Source: Rubrivirga sp046845755 | Lineage (GTDB): Bacteria > Bacteroidota > Rhodothermia > Rhodothermales > Rubricoccaceae | Direction: 5' to 3' | Assembly: GCF_046845755.1 (NCBI RefSeq) | Contig: NZ_CP177357.1 | Span: 620,001-684,000 of the forward strand | Length of the DNA stretch: 64,000 nt | Shown: piece by piece, positions 25,634-34,149 of the stretch | Layout of the letters: each line of letters begins with the position of its first letter | Numbering within the stretch: the first letter of the stretch is position 1 | Position numbers and translations under genes: made by a program | Notes under the pieces: model-generated | The model's input: the letters and a program-made list of their open reading frames with translations, nothing else | Databases searched by the model: none | What the model was told of the DNA's origin: nothing

Positions 25634-26674
25634 ATGGAGACCATGGAGCTCGGCCTCTTCTCGTTCGCCGAAGTCCCGCCCTCGGGCACCCCACGCTCGC
25701 GCCTGCGCGAGCTGGTCGAAGAGGCCGCGCTCGCCGACGCCGTCGGGCTCGACGTGTTCGGCGTCGGCGAGCACCACCGGCCCGACTACGCGGCCTCCGC
25801 CCCCGCTGTCGTCCTCGCCGCCATCGCCGCGCGGACCGAGCGGATCCGCCTGACGAGCGCCGTGACGGTGCTCTCGTCCGACGACCCCGTCCGCGTCTTC
25901 CAGCAGTTCGCCACGCTCGACCAGCTCTCCGACGGCCGCGCCGAGATCCTGGTCGGCCGCGGCTCCTTTACCGAGTCGTTCCCGCTCTTCGGCCAGGCGC
26001 TCCAGGACTACGACGGCCTGTTCTCGGACAAGCTGGACCTCTTGCTCCGCTTGCGGGAGTCCGAGCGCGTGACGTGGAGCGGGCGGCACCGGCCGGCGCT
26101 GACCGGCCAGGGCGTCTACCCGCGTCCGGTCCAGGACCCGCTGCCCGTGTGGATCGCCGTCGGCGGCACGCCCGCGTCCGTCGTGCGAGCGGGCCGGCTC
26201 GGGCTCCCGCTCGCGCTGGCGATCATCGGCGGCCAGCCCCACCGTTTCCGCCCGCTCATCGACCTGTACCGCCAGACGGGCGCCCAGGCGGGGCACGCGC
26301 CCGAGACGCTCAAGGTCTCGATTAACGGCCACGGCTTCCTGGCCGACACCGCGGCGCACGCCGCCGAGGTCGCCGTCGGGCCGTTCATGGAGACGATGGG
26401 GCGGATCGGGCGCGAGCGCGGGTGGCCGCCGCCGTCGCGCGCCCAGTTCGAGGGCGAGATCGCGCTCGAAGGCGCGCTCGTGCTCGGCAGCGCCCAGCAG
26501 GCCATCGACAAGCTCCTGTACCAGCACGAGCTGTTCGGCCACGACCGGCACCTGCTCCAACTCACCGTCGGCCCGCTCCCGCACGCCGAAGTGCTCCGCG
26601 CCATCGAGATTTTTGGCGAGGAGGTGGCGCCCGTGGTTCGGCGGGAGGTGGCGGCGCGAGCGGAGGCCGCATAG
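25634..26674 (+). CDS. LLM-class flavin-dependent oxidoreductase (luciferase-like)
   Basis: A 346-aa TIM-barrel protein of the bacterial luciferase-like monooxygenase family. Visible marks are the start METMELGLFSFAE, GLDVFGVGEHHRPDYAASAP (the flavin-site His-His of the family), RLTSAVTVLSSDDPVRVFQQ, and DQLSDGRAEILVGRGSF, where substrate-pocket residues are expected. Such enzymes use reduced FMN or F420 to hydroxylate or oxidise unknown compounds. ATG 25634 is the first in-frame methionine near a normal N-terminus; ATG 25643 is an alternative. The gene is divergent from the M32 gene, with a 103-bp shared upstream region, and is followed by a large repeat-filled gap. Confidence 0.9.
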   Translation: METMELGLFSFAEVPPSGTPRSRLRELVEEAALADAVGLDVFGVGEHHRPDYAASAPAVVLAAIAARTERIRLTSAVTVLSSDDPVRVFQQFATLDQLSDGRAEILVGRGSFTESFPLFGQALQDYDGLFSDKLDLLLRLRESERVTWSGRHRPALTGQGVYPRPVQDPLPVWIAVGGTPASVVRAGRLGLPLALAIIGGQPHRFRPLIDLYRQTGAQAGHAPETLKVSINGHGFLADTAAHAAEVAVGPFMETMGRIGRERGWPPPSRAQFEGEIALEGALVLGSAQQAIDKLLYQHELFGHDRHLLQLTVGPLPHAEVLRAIEIFGEEVAPVVRREVAARAEAA

Positions 26675-26694
26675 GTCCGCGACCGTTGGACTGT

Positions 26695-27020
26695 GTCATC
26701 CTGAGCGAAGCCGCGTAGCGGCGCAGTCGAAGGATCTCCGTCGCGCACCGCCCGGCTACAACGCGGACGCGGCGCTGTGCTCGGCTGAGATCCCCGGATC
26801 TAGTCCGGGGCAGGCTCTTCGACTCGCTTCGCTCGCTCAGAAACTGTTTGGGGAAGCCGGTCCCCTGCAATTGAGTCATCCCCGCGCAGGCGGGGATCTA
26901 TCCGGCGGTGCTCGGATGGCACCTTCGCAGCCCGTGCCCCTCACTCTGTCCCTCTCCCAAAGGGAGAGGGGACGCATTTGGAGGGCTTGCGCCATTCCCC
27001 AAACAGTCTCTCAGGATGAC
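26695..27020. repeat. Nested inverted-repeat element filling the 26675-27128 gap
   Basis: GTCATCCTGAG (26695) and CTCAGGATGAC (27010) form the outer arms. ACTGTTTGGGGAA (26843-26855) and TTCCCCAAACAGT (26995-27007) form a perfect 13-bp inner pair. Between these is a GTCCCTCTCCC-AAA-GGGAGAGGGGAC hairpin (26948-26972), and two smaller palindromes lie near 26788 (CCCCGGATCTAGTCCGGGG) and 26879. No convincing gene was found in the 454-bp gap. This looks like an assemblage of intergenic palindromic repeats rather than a mobile element with a transposase. Confidence 0.6.
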
Positions 27021-27098
27021 ATGGTCGAGTTGTCACGGCCAGGAGGGAGGGATTCTAAAAAGGAGAGGAGGTGGGTCATCAGCCAAGGCCGCCGCGCG

Positions 27099-27106
27099 TA
27101 GAATCG
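27099..27106 (+). promoter_or_regulatory. TAGAATCG -7-type promoter box
   Basis: TAGAATCG lies 30 nt before the ATG of the GNAT gene (27129), matching the recurrent spacing. Confidence 0.4.
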
Positions 27107-27128
27107 CGCAGCTCGCATCTTGCGCCCC

Positions 27129-27593
27129 ATGCAGATCCGCGTCGACGACCTCACGCACCCGGCCGTGGTGGCCCTCGTCCGGTTCCACCGCCGCGACGCA
27201 CTCGCGCGGACGCCGTCGGTGGGGAGCGCGCACGCGCTCGGCGTCGAGGCCCTGCGCCGCCCCGAGATCACGCTGTGGACGGCGTGGGACGGCGACGACG
27301 TGGTGGGGTGCGCCGCGCTCCACGAACTGGACGCCGGGCACGGCGAGGTCAAGTCGATGCGGACGGCGCCGGCGTTTCTGCGCCGGGGCGTGGCGGCGGC
27401 GCTGCTGGCGCGGCTGCTCGACGAGGCGGAGGCGCGCGGATACGCCCGCGTCAGCCTCGAGACCGGGGCGGGCGACGGCTTCGTCGCCGCGAGAGCCCTG
27501 TACCGCCGGTTCGGGTTCGTCGACTGTGGCCCGTTCGCCGACTACCCGAACGACCCCCAGAGCGTCTGGATGACGCTCGCGCTGCCGCGCTGA
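27129..27593 (+). CDS. GNAT-family N-acetyltransferase
   Basis: This is a 154-aa single-domain acetyltransferase. The acetyl-CoA-binding block is visible as VKSMRTAPAFLRRGVAAALL (motif A, with R/Q-x-x-G-x-A shape), followed by LLDEAEARGYARVSLETG and the C-terminal YRRFGFVDCGPFADY segment. The typical early strand (TLWTAWDGDDVVGCAAL) precedes motif A. It transfers acetyl groups from acetyl-CoA to an unknown amine, in the cytoplasm. ATG 27129 is preferred over a TTG three codons earlier, and the -7-type box at 27099 supports it. Confidence 0.9.
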   Translation: MQIRVDDLTHPAVVALVRFHRRDALARTPSVGSAHALGVEALRRPEITLWTAWDGDDVVGCAALHELDAGHGEVKSMRTAPAFLRRGVAAALLARLLDEAEARGYARVSLETGAGDGFVAARALYRRFGFVDCGPFADYPNDPQSVWMTLALPR

Positions 27594-27679
27594 CCCGCTT
27601 GCGTTGGGTCGGAGCCTGGCGCCCACGTGGGGAGACGCCGCGAGGACGCCCGGCCCCGGTGCGCGCGCGAGCCGCGAGC

Positions 27680-27687
27680 GGTAGCCT
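27680..27687 (+). promoter_or_regulatory. TAGCCTCG -7-type promoter box
   Basis: TAGCCTCG lies 29 nt before ATG 27709 of the EamA transporter, consistent with the window's spacing rule. Confidence 0.4.
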
Positions 27688-27708
27688 CGCCCGTCGCCCC
27701 TCTCGCCC

Positions 27709-28647
27709 ATGACCGACAAAGCCCCGCCACCGCTGGTGGCCGTCCTCGCCGCTTTCGCCGCCCTCTACGTCATCTGGGGCTCGACGTACCTCGGCATCCG
27801 GTTCGCCATCGAGACGATGCCGCCGTTCACGATGGCCGGCATCCGGTTCGTCGCCGCCGGGGCGATCCTCTACGGGTGGTCGCGAGCACGCGGCGCCGGG
27901 CGCGCCACCCGGGTGCAGTGGAAGACCGCCGTCATCGTCGGCGCGCTGCTGCTCCTGGGCGGCAACGGCGGGGTAACGTGGGCCGAGCAGTTCGTGCCCT
28001 CCGGCATCGCCGCCCTCATCGTGGCCTCGACCCCGATGTGGATGGTGCTCCTCGACGCCGTCCGCCTGCGCGAGTGGCCGCGCCCGGCCGTGCTCGCCGG
28101 CCTCGTGCTGGGCCTGGTCGGGATCGCGCTCCTGGTCGGCCCGCAGCGGCTGGGCGGCGAGCCCGTCGACCCGGTCGGCGCGCTCGCGGTCGGCGCGGCG
28201 GCGTTTTTCTGGGCGCTCGGCTCGGTCTACCAGCGCGGCGCGCCCAAGGCCGCGTCGACGCTGCTGAACGTCGGGATGCAGATGCTGGCGGGCGGCGTGC
28301 TGCTGCTGGCGGTCGGCGCCGCGGTCGGCGAGCGGCTGGTGTGGGCGGAGGTGTCCGCGAAGTCGGCCGGGGCGCTGGCGTACCTCGTCTTCGTCGGCGC
28401 GATCGTCGGGTACTCGGCGTACGTGTGGCTGCTCAAGGTGACGACGCCCGCCAAGGCCGCGACGTACGCCTACGTGAACCCGATCGTCGCCGTTTTGCTT
28501 GGGTGGGCCCTCGCCGACGAGCCGCTCGGCCCGCGCGTGGTGCTAGCGGGCGCCGCCGTGGTCGCCGCCGTCGCCCTCATCACGACCGCCCGGGCGGCGG
28601 GGATGCCGCCGCGGGGACGGGGCAAGCGGGAAGGGGCGGGAGGCTAG
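27709..28647 (+). CDS. EamA/DMT-family transporter (YedA-like)
   Basis: The 312-aa inner-membrane protein has ten hydrophobic helices in two EamA repeats. Repeat one begins AAFAALYVIWGSTYLGIRFA, the hallmark opening of the drug/metabolite transporter family. Repeat two begins AFFWALGSVYQRGAPKA and contains TPAKAATYAYVNPIVAVLLG with the conserved Pro and Asn. Members export amino acids or other metabolites; the substrate is not predictable. The last codons lie in a copy of the GGGAAGGGGCAAG-type repeat (28614-28637), so the C-terminal tail RGRGKREGAGG is probably repeat-derived. Confidence 0.9.
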   Translation: MTDKAPPPLVAVLAAFAALYVIWGSTYLGIRFAIETMPPFTMAGIRFVAAGAILYGWSRARGAGRATRVQWKTAVIVGALLLLGGNGGVTWAEQFVPSGIAALIVASTPMWMVLLDAVRLREWPRPAVLAGLVLGLVGIALLVGPQRLGGEPVDPVGALAVGAAAFFWALGSVYQRGAPKAASTLLNVGMQMLAGGVLLLAVGAAVGERLVWAEVSAKSAGALAYLVFVGAIVGYSAYVWLLKVTTPAKAATYAYVNPIVAVLLGWALADEPLGPRVVLAGAAVVAAVALITTARAAGMPPRGRGKREGAGG

Positions 28648-28753
28648 AGGCACGCCCCGGGCTTGCGCCAAACGGTGGGCGCGACGGCGTCGGAGGGCTG
28701 ACAGGGCGCGGAGGCGGGCATTCGCCCCTTGCCTCATGCATCCCCCTTCCCGC
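28614..28753. repeat. GGGAAGGGGC-type repeat pair flanking the EamA 3' end
   Basis: GGGACGGGGCAAGCGGGAAG with further Gs (28614-28637) and the opposite-facing CGCCCCTTGCC...CCCCCTTCCCGC (28723-28753) form an imperfect inverted pair across the EamA stop codon and the 140-bp intergenic region. The same motifs, likewise inverted, form the insert in the ABC permease gene at 17514-17619. Confidence 0.5.
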
Positions 28754-28787
28754 GAACCGCAGGTCGGCGGAGCCAGCGCAGCGAGCC

Positions 28788-30701
28788 TTACGCCCTTTCC
28801 GCCAGCTCGGCCCACCGGTCGACGTCGGCCTCCAGCTGCGCCGCGAGCGCCGCGAGCTCGGCCGACAGGGCCACGATGCGCTCGCCGTCCGTGGCGTGCT
28901 CCACCAGCGCCGCCTCGATCTCGGGCTGGCGCGCCTCCGCGCTGGCGATCCGCTCCTCCAGCATCGTCAGCTCGCGTTTTTCGTTGTACGACAGCTTCTT
29001 GCCGGCCGGAGCCGCAGGCGCCGGTGGGGGAGGGGCCGCAGCTGCGGCGACCGGCTTCGCGGACTTCGCCGCCTCGGCCGCCGCCGCCTCGCGCGCCTCG
29101 ATCTCGGCCCACACGCTGTACGAGCCGGGGATCTCGCGGACGCGCCCGCCGTCGCCCTCGATGCGCAGCAGGTGTCCGACGGTCCGGTCCAAAAAGTAGC
29201 GGTCGTGCGAGACCACGACGACGGCGCCGTTGAACGAGTCGAGGTAGGTCTCGAGCGCGACGAGCGTCGGGATGTCGAGGTCGTTGGTCGGCTCGTCGAG
29301 CAGCAACACGTTCGGCGCGCCGAGCAGGACGCGCAACAGGTAGAGCCGCCGCCGCTCGCCGCCCGAGAGCAGGCCGACCGGCGTGTAGTGCTGCTCGCGC
29401 GGGAAGAGGAACCGCTCCAGCATCTGGGCCGCCGAGATAAACGACCCGTCGGGCATCGCGATCGTCTCGGCAATCTCCTCGACGTAGTCGATCATCCGCT
29501 GGTCGGCGCCCTCGGTCGCCGCCGCCGCCATCGCCCGGCTCTGCTGGTCGTAGTAGCCGATCGTGACCGTCGGGCCGCGCTCGATGGTTCCGGCATCCGG
29601 CTCGATCCGGCCCGCGAGCAGTTCGAGGAGCGTCGTCTTGCCCGTCCCGTTCGGCCCGATGATGCCGAGCCGGTCGTCGCGCGTCAGGGTGTACGTGAGG
29701 TCCGAGAACAGCGTCGTGCCGTCCCACCCTTTCGCCACGTCCGCCAGCTCGATCACCTTTTTGCCGAGCCGGGTGCTGACCGACTCGATGGCGATGTCGC
29801 CCGGGCCCGCCTCGGGCTTGGCGTCGAGGAGGGCGTGCGCGCGGTCGATGCGCGCCTTCGACTTCGAGGTCCGCGCCTTGGCGCCGCGCCGGAGCCACGC
29901 CAGCTCGCGCGTGGCGAGGTTCTGCCGCTTCGACTCCTCGGCCGCCTCCACGACCGCCTGCGCCGCCTTCTGCTCGAGGTAGTCGGAGTACGAGCCGACG
30001 TAGCGCTGGACGCCGCCCCCGCCGACCTCGATCATCCGGTTCGTGACGCGGTCCAGGAAGTAGCGGTCGTGCGTCACCAGCATCAGCGCGCCGGTCCACG
30101 AGGTCAATAGCCCCTCCAGCCACTCGATGGTCTCGGTGTCGAGGTGGTTCGTGGGCTCATCCAAAATGAGCAGGTCCGGCCGCTCGACGATCGCGCGCGC
30201 CAGCGCGACCCGCTTGCGCTGGCCGCCGGACAGCGTGCGGACGACGGCCTCGGGGTCGGTCAGCCCCAGCCGGTCGAGCGTGGCACGCGCCCGAGACTCG
30301 AGGTCCCACCCGCCGACGGCGTCGAGCTGGGCCGACAACCGGGCGATGTCGGCGCCGGCCGCGTCGTCCCCGCGGTCAAGGCGCGCGAGCGCGTGCTCGT
30401 AGTCGCGGACGGCGACCGCCGCCGGGCCGTCGCCCGCCACGACGGCGTCGAGCACGGTCCCGGCGTCGTCGAGGTCGGGCCGCTGCGCGAGCACGCCGAT
30501 CCGGGCGCCCCCCGCCGTCAGGATGCGCCCGCCGTCGGCCGGCTCGGTCCCCGCCGCCAGCCGCAAGAGCGTCGTCTTGCCGGCGCCGTTCGCGCCGACC
30601 ACGCCGACGCGCTCGTCGGCCTCGATGACGAACGAGACGTCGTCGAGGAGAGGCTTGGTGCCGTAGCTCTTGTGGACGCGGTCGAACGTGAGGAGGGCCA
30701 T
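28788..30701 (-). CDS. ABC-F family ATPase (Uup-like)
   Basis: This 637-aa cytoplasmic protein has two fused ABC ATPase domains and no membrane segments. Domain 1 carries GANGAGKTTL, the signature LSGGQRKR and LLILDEPTNHLD. Domain 2 carries GPNGTGKTTL, the signature LLSGGERRR and VLLLDEPTNDLD. The interdomain linker is helical, and the C-terminal 90 residues (NEKRELTMLEERIASAEAR onward) form the coiled coil characteristic of Uup. ABC-F proteins act on ribosomes, and Uup-like members also influence DNA/ribosome processes; which role applies here is unknown. ATG 30701 (MALLTFDRVHKSYG) is the standard family start. Confidence 0.95.
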   Translation of the reverse strand: MALLTFDRVHKSYGTKPLLDDVSFVIEADERVGVVGANGAGKTTLLRLAAGTEPADGGRILTAGGARIGVLAQRPDLDDAGTVLDAVVAGDGPAAVAVRDYEHALARLDRGDDAAGADIARLSAQLDAVGGWDLESRARATLDRLGLTDPEAVVRTLSGGQRKRVALARAIVERPDLLILDEPTNHLDTETIEWLEGLLTSWTGALMLVTHDRYFLDRVTNRMIEVGGGGVQRYVGSYSDYLEQKAAQAVVEAAEESKRQNLATRELAWLRRGAKARTSKSKARIDRAHALLDAKPEAGPGDIAIESVSTRLGKKVIELADVAKGWDGTTLFSDLTYTLTRDDRLGIIGPNGTGKTTLLELLAGRIEPDAGTIERGPTVTIGYYDQQSRAMAAAATEGADQRMIDYVEEIAETIAMPDGSFISAAQMLERFLFPREQHYTPVGLLSGGERRRLYLLRVLLGAPNVLLLDEPTNDLDIPTLVALETYLDSFNGAVVVVSHDRYFLDRTVGHLLRIEGDGGRVREIPGSYSVWAEIEAREAAAAEAAKSAKPVAAAAAPPPPAPAAPAGKKLSYNEKRELTMLEERIASAEARQPEIEAALVEHATDGERIVALSAELAALAAQLEADVDRWAELAERA

Positions 30702-30729
30702 CGTGCGGCGTGCGGGGGGGACGGAAGAT

Positions 30730-30920
30730 CGGGAGGCGTGGAGGAGAAGAGGCGTAGAGGAGAAGAGGACGGGAGGAGAAGAGGCTGGGATCCGAGCGGG
30801 CGGGGGTGGGCCCATCGACTCACGGCCGAGGTCGACCGCGCTGCGCCGGTTCGCAAGCCCTCGACGCACGCGAAGCTCCCGTTGGACGCCTCCTCTTCTC
30901 CTCTGCTCGTCCAGTCCTCT
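30730..30920. repeat. Purine/pyrimidine-rich low-complexity intergenic tract (GAGGAGAAGAGG family)
   Basis: GGAGGAGAAGAGGCGTAGAG and related purine repeats at 30738-30783 face a pyrimidine tract (CCTCCTCTTCTCCTCTGCTC) at 30890-30910. Similar purine/pyrimidine pairs fill the gaps at about 3689-3775 and 35602-35715. These could fold as long imperfect hairpins. No gene is seen in the 250-bp gap before the sugar-binding protein; a TACCATCG box at 30939 is only 13 nt from the start codon. Confidence 0.5.
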
Positions 30921-30951
30921 TGTCCTCCCGGACCGCCGTACCATCGACCCC

Positions 30952-32247
30952 ATGCCGCGTCTCCTCGCTGTGCTCGCGTTCTCGGTCGCCCTCGGCGCGT
31001 GCGACCCCGCCGCCCCCGCCGCCACCGGCAGCGACGCGGTGACGCTGACGTACTGGACGAGCCAGAATCCCCAGGAGCGCGCCTGGGCCGACACGCTCGT
31101 CGCCCGGTGGAACGCGACGCACGACGTGCAGGTGGTCGCCCAGCCGCTGCCGGCGGGGCAGTCGAGCGAGGAGGTCCTGCTGGCGGCCGTCGTGGCCGGG
31201 ACCACCCCCGACCTGTGCTCCAACGTCTGGCCCGGCGTGCTGAGCGACCTCGTCCGCGCCGACGGCGTGCTCGCGCTCGACCGGATGCCCGGCTTCGACA
31301 GCCTCTTTGCCGCCCGCATCCCGCCCGCGCTCGCGCCCCGCTTCCGCGCCGCCGACGGGCACGTCTACCAGATGCCCTGGAAGACGAACCCGATCCTGAT
31401 GCTGTACAACGTCGACCTGTTCGCCGAGGTGGGCGTAGAGCCGCCCCGGACGTACAGCCAGTACCTCGCCGCCGCGGCGCGCCTGACGGCCGACACCGAC
31501 GGCGACGGTCAGACCGACCGCTGGATGGCGGCCCGCGACATCCGCCCGATCTGGTACCAGCGCTACTTCGACGTCTACCCGCTCTACCTCGCGGCCTCGG
31601 GCGGGCAGACCCTGTTCGGCACCGATGGCCGGCTCGCCGTCGACCGCGCGGCGCTCGAAGGCGTCTACGGGCTCTTCCAGACGCTGTACGCCGACGGACT
31701 CTACCCGCTGTCGACGCTGCAGGGCAACGCGTTTGCCCAGGGCCGTGTGGCGACCGAGCTGACGGGCCCGTGGACGGCGGCGTGGCTCGACGAGAACGCC
31801 CCCGACGTCCGCTACGACTACGCGCCCGTTCCTGTCCCGGACGGCGCGCCCGCCGACGGCCCGGCCGTCACGTACGGCGACTACAAGAACATCGCCGTCT
31901 TCGCCACGACCCAGCACCCGGAGGCCGTGTGGGCCTTTGTCCAGTACCTCGTCTCCCCCGAAGCCGACCGCTTGCTCCTGGAGATGACCGGCCAGATCCC
32001 CGTCCGCGACGGCCTGCTGGCGGACCCCGCGCTCGCCGACCTGTTCGCCGCCCGCCCCGTCTTGCGCCGGTTTGTCGAGCAGGCCCCCCACACCCAAGGT
32101 GTCGACGCCGTGCCGTCGCTGCCGGAGACGTTGGACGCGATCGCGCAGAGCTTCGAGCGGGCGATCTACGGGGTCCAGACACCGGCGCAAGCGGTCGCGA
32201 GTGCGCTCGACCGCATCGAGGTCATCCAAGCCTGGGCCCGCCGATGA
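30952..32247 (+). CDS. Extracellular solute-binding lipoprotein of a sugar ABC transporter
   Basis: The 431-aa protein has a lipoprotein signal (lipobox LGAC) and the fold pattern of family 1 sugar-binding proteins: LTYWTSQNPQERAWADTLV, VVAQPLPAGQSSEEVLLAAV, MPWKTNPILMLYNVDLFAEV and ELTGPWTAAWLDENAP. It should capture an oligosaccharide in the periplasm and deliver it to the two permeases encoded next; the stop codon overlaps the first permease start (ATGA at 32244). The glycoside-active genes downstream suggest a mannoside or related beta-glycan as ligand (inference). Confidence 0.93.
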   Translation: MPRLLAVLAFSVALGACDPAAPAATGSDAVTLTYWTSQNPQERAWADTLVARWNATHDVQVVAQPLPAGQSSEEVLLAAVVAGTTPDLCSNVWPGVLSDLVRADGVLALDRMPGFDSLFAARIPPALAPRFRAADGHVYQMPWKTNPILMLYNVDLFAEVGVEPPRTYSQYLAAAARLTADTDGDGQTDRWMAARDIRPIWYQRYFDVYPLYLAASGGQTLFGTDGRLAVDRAALEGVYGLFQTLYADGLYPLSTLQGNAFAQGRVATELTGPWTAAWLDENAPDVRYDYAPVPVPDGAPADGPAVTYGDYKNIAVFATTQHPEAVWAFVQYLVSPEADRLLLEMTGQIPVRDGLLADPALADLFAARPVLRRFVEQAPHTQGVDAVPSLPETLDAIAQSFERAIYGVQTPAQAVASALDRIEVIQAWARR

Positions 32248-33176
32248 CGCCCGCTTCCGGATCCGCTCAGCAGGTGGAGCAGGCCGCCGCGCTCGCGTCC
32301 GTCCCCCCACGCCGCCCGTGGCACCGCCGCGTCGACTGGCGGGGCCCCGCGCTCGCGGCGCCCTACTTCCTCCACCTCGGGCTGTTCTTCGGGTACCCGC
32401 TCGTGTTCGCGCTCGTCTTGGTCTTCCACCGCTGGGACGTGGTCACGCCGATGGAGTGGGTCGGGCTGGGCAACCTGGCGCGGCTCGTTGCTGATGACCT
32501 GTTCGCCCGGGCGATGCTCAACACGGGCGTGTTCCTGGCGCTCCACATCCCGCTCCAGATCGCCGTCGCCCTGTTTTTCGCCGAGCTGTTGAACCAGAAG
32601 CTCCCCGGCCGCGCCTTTTTCCGGGCCGTCTACTTTCTGCCCGTCGTCGTCTCCGGCGTCGTGGTGACGATCCTCTTTGGCCAGCTGTTCGCGTTCGACT
32701 CCGGCTACGTCAACCGGATGCTGGTGGCGCTCGGCGGCGAGCGCGTGCCCTGGCTGGTGTCGCCGGCGTGGGCGATGCCCTCGATCGCGCTCGTGGCGAC
32801 GTGGAAGAACGTCGGGCTCTACGTGCTACTCTTCCTGGCGGGTCTGCAGAACATCCCCCGAACGCTGTACGAGGCCGCCGAGGTGGAGGGCGCGACGCGC
32901 TGGCAGACCTGGCGGCTCATCACCCTCCCGATGCTCAACCCGCACCTCGTCACCGTCGTCGTGCTGTCCACGATCGGCGGGTTCTCGCTCTTCGTCGAGC
33001 CCTACGTGCTGACCGGCGGCGGGCCGCTCAACAGCACGCTGTCGGGCCTGCTCTACATTTACAACCAGGCCTTCACCTTCAACAGCATGGGCTACGCGGC
33101 CACGCTTGGGCTCGCGTTCGCGCTGATGATCTTGGTCGTCGTCCTCTTGCAGCGCAAGGTCGTGGAAACCGAATGA
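32244..33176 (+). CDS. Sugar ABC transporter permease (MalF/UgpA-like)
   Basis: A 310-aa inner-membrane permease with six helices and the EAA loop EAAEVEGATRWQTWRLITLP, which docks the ATPase. The N-terminal 30 residues are cytoplasmic and basic. It overlaps the binding-protein gene by 4 bp and the second permease gene by 4 bp. It should form the membrane channel together with the product of 33173-33979. The required ATPase is not encoded in this operon; a shared MsmX/MsmK-type ATPase elsewhere is expected (inference). Confidence 0.93.
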   Translation: MTPASGSAQQVEQAAALASVPPRRPWHRRVDWRGPALAAPYFLHLGLFFGYPLVFALVLVFHRWDVVTPMEWVGLGNLARLVADDLFARAMLNTGVFLALHIPLQIAVALFFAELLNQKLPGRAFFRAVYFLPVVVSGVVVTILFGQLFAFDSGYVNRMLVALGGERVPWLVSPAWAMPSIALVATWKNVGLYVLLFLAGLQNIPRTLYEAAEVEGATRWQTWRLITLPMLNPHLVTVVVLSTIGGFSLFVEPYVLTGGGPLNSTLSGLLYIYNQAFTFNSMGYAATLGLAFALMILVVVLLQRKVVETE

Positions 33177-33979
33177 GACGCGCCCTCACCTACCTCGCCC
33201 TCGTCGTCGGCGCCGTCGTCTTCGCGTACCCGTTCGTGTGGATGGCGCTGGCGACCGTCACACCCGAGGCCGAGATCGGAGCGCTCGCGCCGATCCCGAG
33301 CGAGTGGACCGGCGAGAGCTACCGGCTCGTCTTCGACGCCATTCCGCTCGGCCGCGCGTTCTGGAACAGCGTCGTCGTGACCAGCTTGGTGACCGTGTTC
33401 GCGCTCGTGTTCGGGTCGCTTGCGGCGTACGCGCTGTCGCGGCTGGCGTGGCGCGGGCGCGAGGCCGCTTTCGGGGTCGTCCTGTTCTCGATGATGGTCC
33501 CGTTCCTCGTCTTGCTCATTCCGCTGTACACGCTCGTCGTCGGCTTCGGGTGGACCGACTCGTACGCCGGCCTCGTCGTCCCCTTCATGATGAACGCGAC
33601 CTCCGTCCTCATCCTCCGCCAGCACTTTCTGTCGCTGCCCCAGGGGCTTGTCGACGCGGCGCGGATCGACGGGGCGGGGGAAATCCGGATCCTGTTCCAG
33701 ATCGTCTGGCCCCTCTCCGTGCCCGCGCTCGTGACGGCCGGGATCCTGGTGTTCGTCGGGAGCTGGAACGAGATCCTGTGGCCGCTCCTCGTGGTCCGCG
33801 AGGAGGCCATGATGACGATGCCCCAGATGGTGACGCTGTTCGCGGTCGGCGGCGGGGCGGAGAGCCGGCTCGGGCCCCAGCTTGCGGCCGCGCTCTTGCT
33901 GGCGGTGCCCGTCGTGCTGGCGTACCTCGTCTTCCAGCGCCGGTTCGTGGAGAGCCTGGCGACCACGGGGTTGAAATGA
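33173..33979 (+). CDS. Sugar ABC transporter permease (MalG/UgpE-like)
   Basis: The second permease of the importer, 268 aa, six transmembrane segments and the EAA-type loop VDAARIDGAGEIRILFQIVWP. The start overlaps the upstream permease stop (ATGA). A strong inverted-repeat structure follows its stop codon (34032-34142), before the next gene; it could limit read-through or stabilise the transporter mRNA. Confidence 0.93.
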   Translation: MRRALTYLALVVGAVVFAYPFVWMALATVTPEAEIGALAPIPSEWTGESYRLVFDAIPLGRAFWNSVVVTSLVTVFALVFGSLAAYALSRLAWRGREAAFGVVLFSMMVPFLVLLIPLYTLVVGFGWTDSYAGLVVPFMMNATSVLILRQHFLSLPQGLVDAARIDGAGEIRILFQIVWPLSVPALVTAGILVFVGSWNEILWPLLVVREEAMMTMPQMVTLFAVGGGAESRLGPQLAAALLLAVPVVLAYLVFQRRFVESLATTGLK

Positions 33980-34031
33980 GAGTGCGCGGACCACGGACGG
34001 CAGACGGCGGACATGCGGACGTGTCCTACAG

Positions 34032-34142
34032 AGTCCCCCTCCTGGACAGGAGGGGTGCCGGTAGGCGGGGTGGTGGACCGGGTGGGGCGTCGGCGCTCGG
34101 TCGGTCCACCACCCCTGGCCCCTCCTGTCCAGGAGAGGGACT
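34032..34142. repeat. Long inverted repeat (40+ bp arms) between permease and glycosidase-like gene
   Basis: Left arm 34032-34079 and right arm 34103-34142 are near-complementary: AGTCCCCCTCCTGGACAGGA in the left arm corresponds to AGTCCCTCTCCTGGACAGGA read from the complement of the right arm, and both arms share GGGGTGGTGGACC. The loop is about 23 nt. Each arm also contains its own small palindrome (CCTCCTGGACAGGAGG). It lies 7 nt before the start at 34150. Confidence 0.75.
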
Positions 34143-34149
34143 GGCGTCT

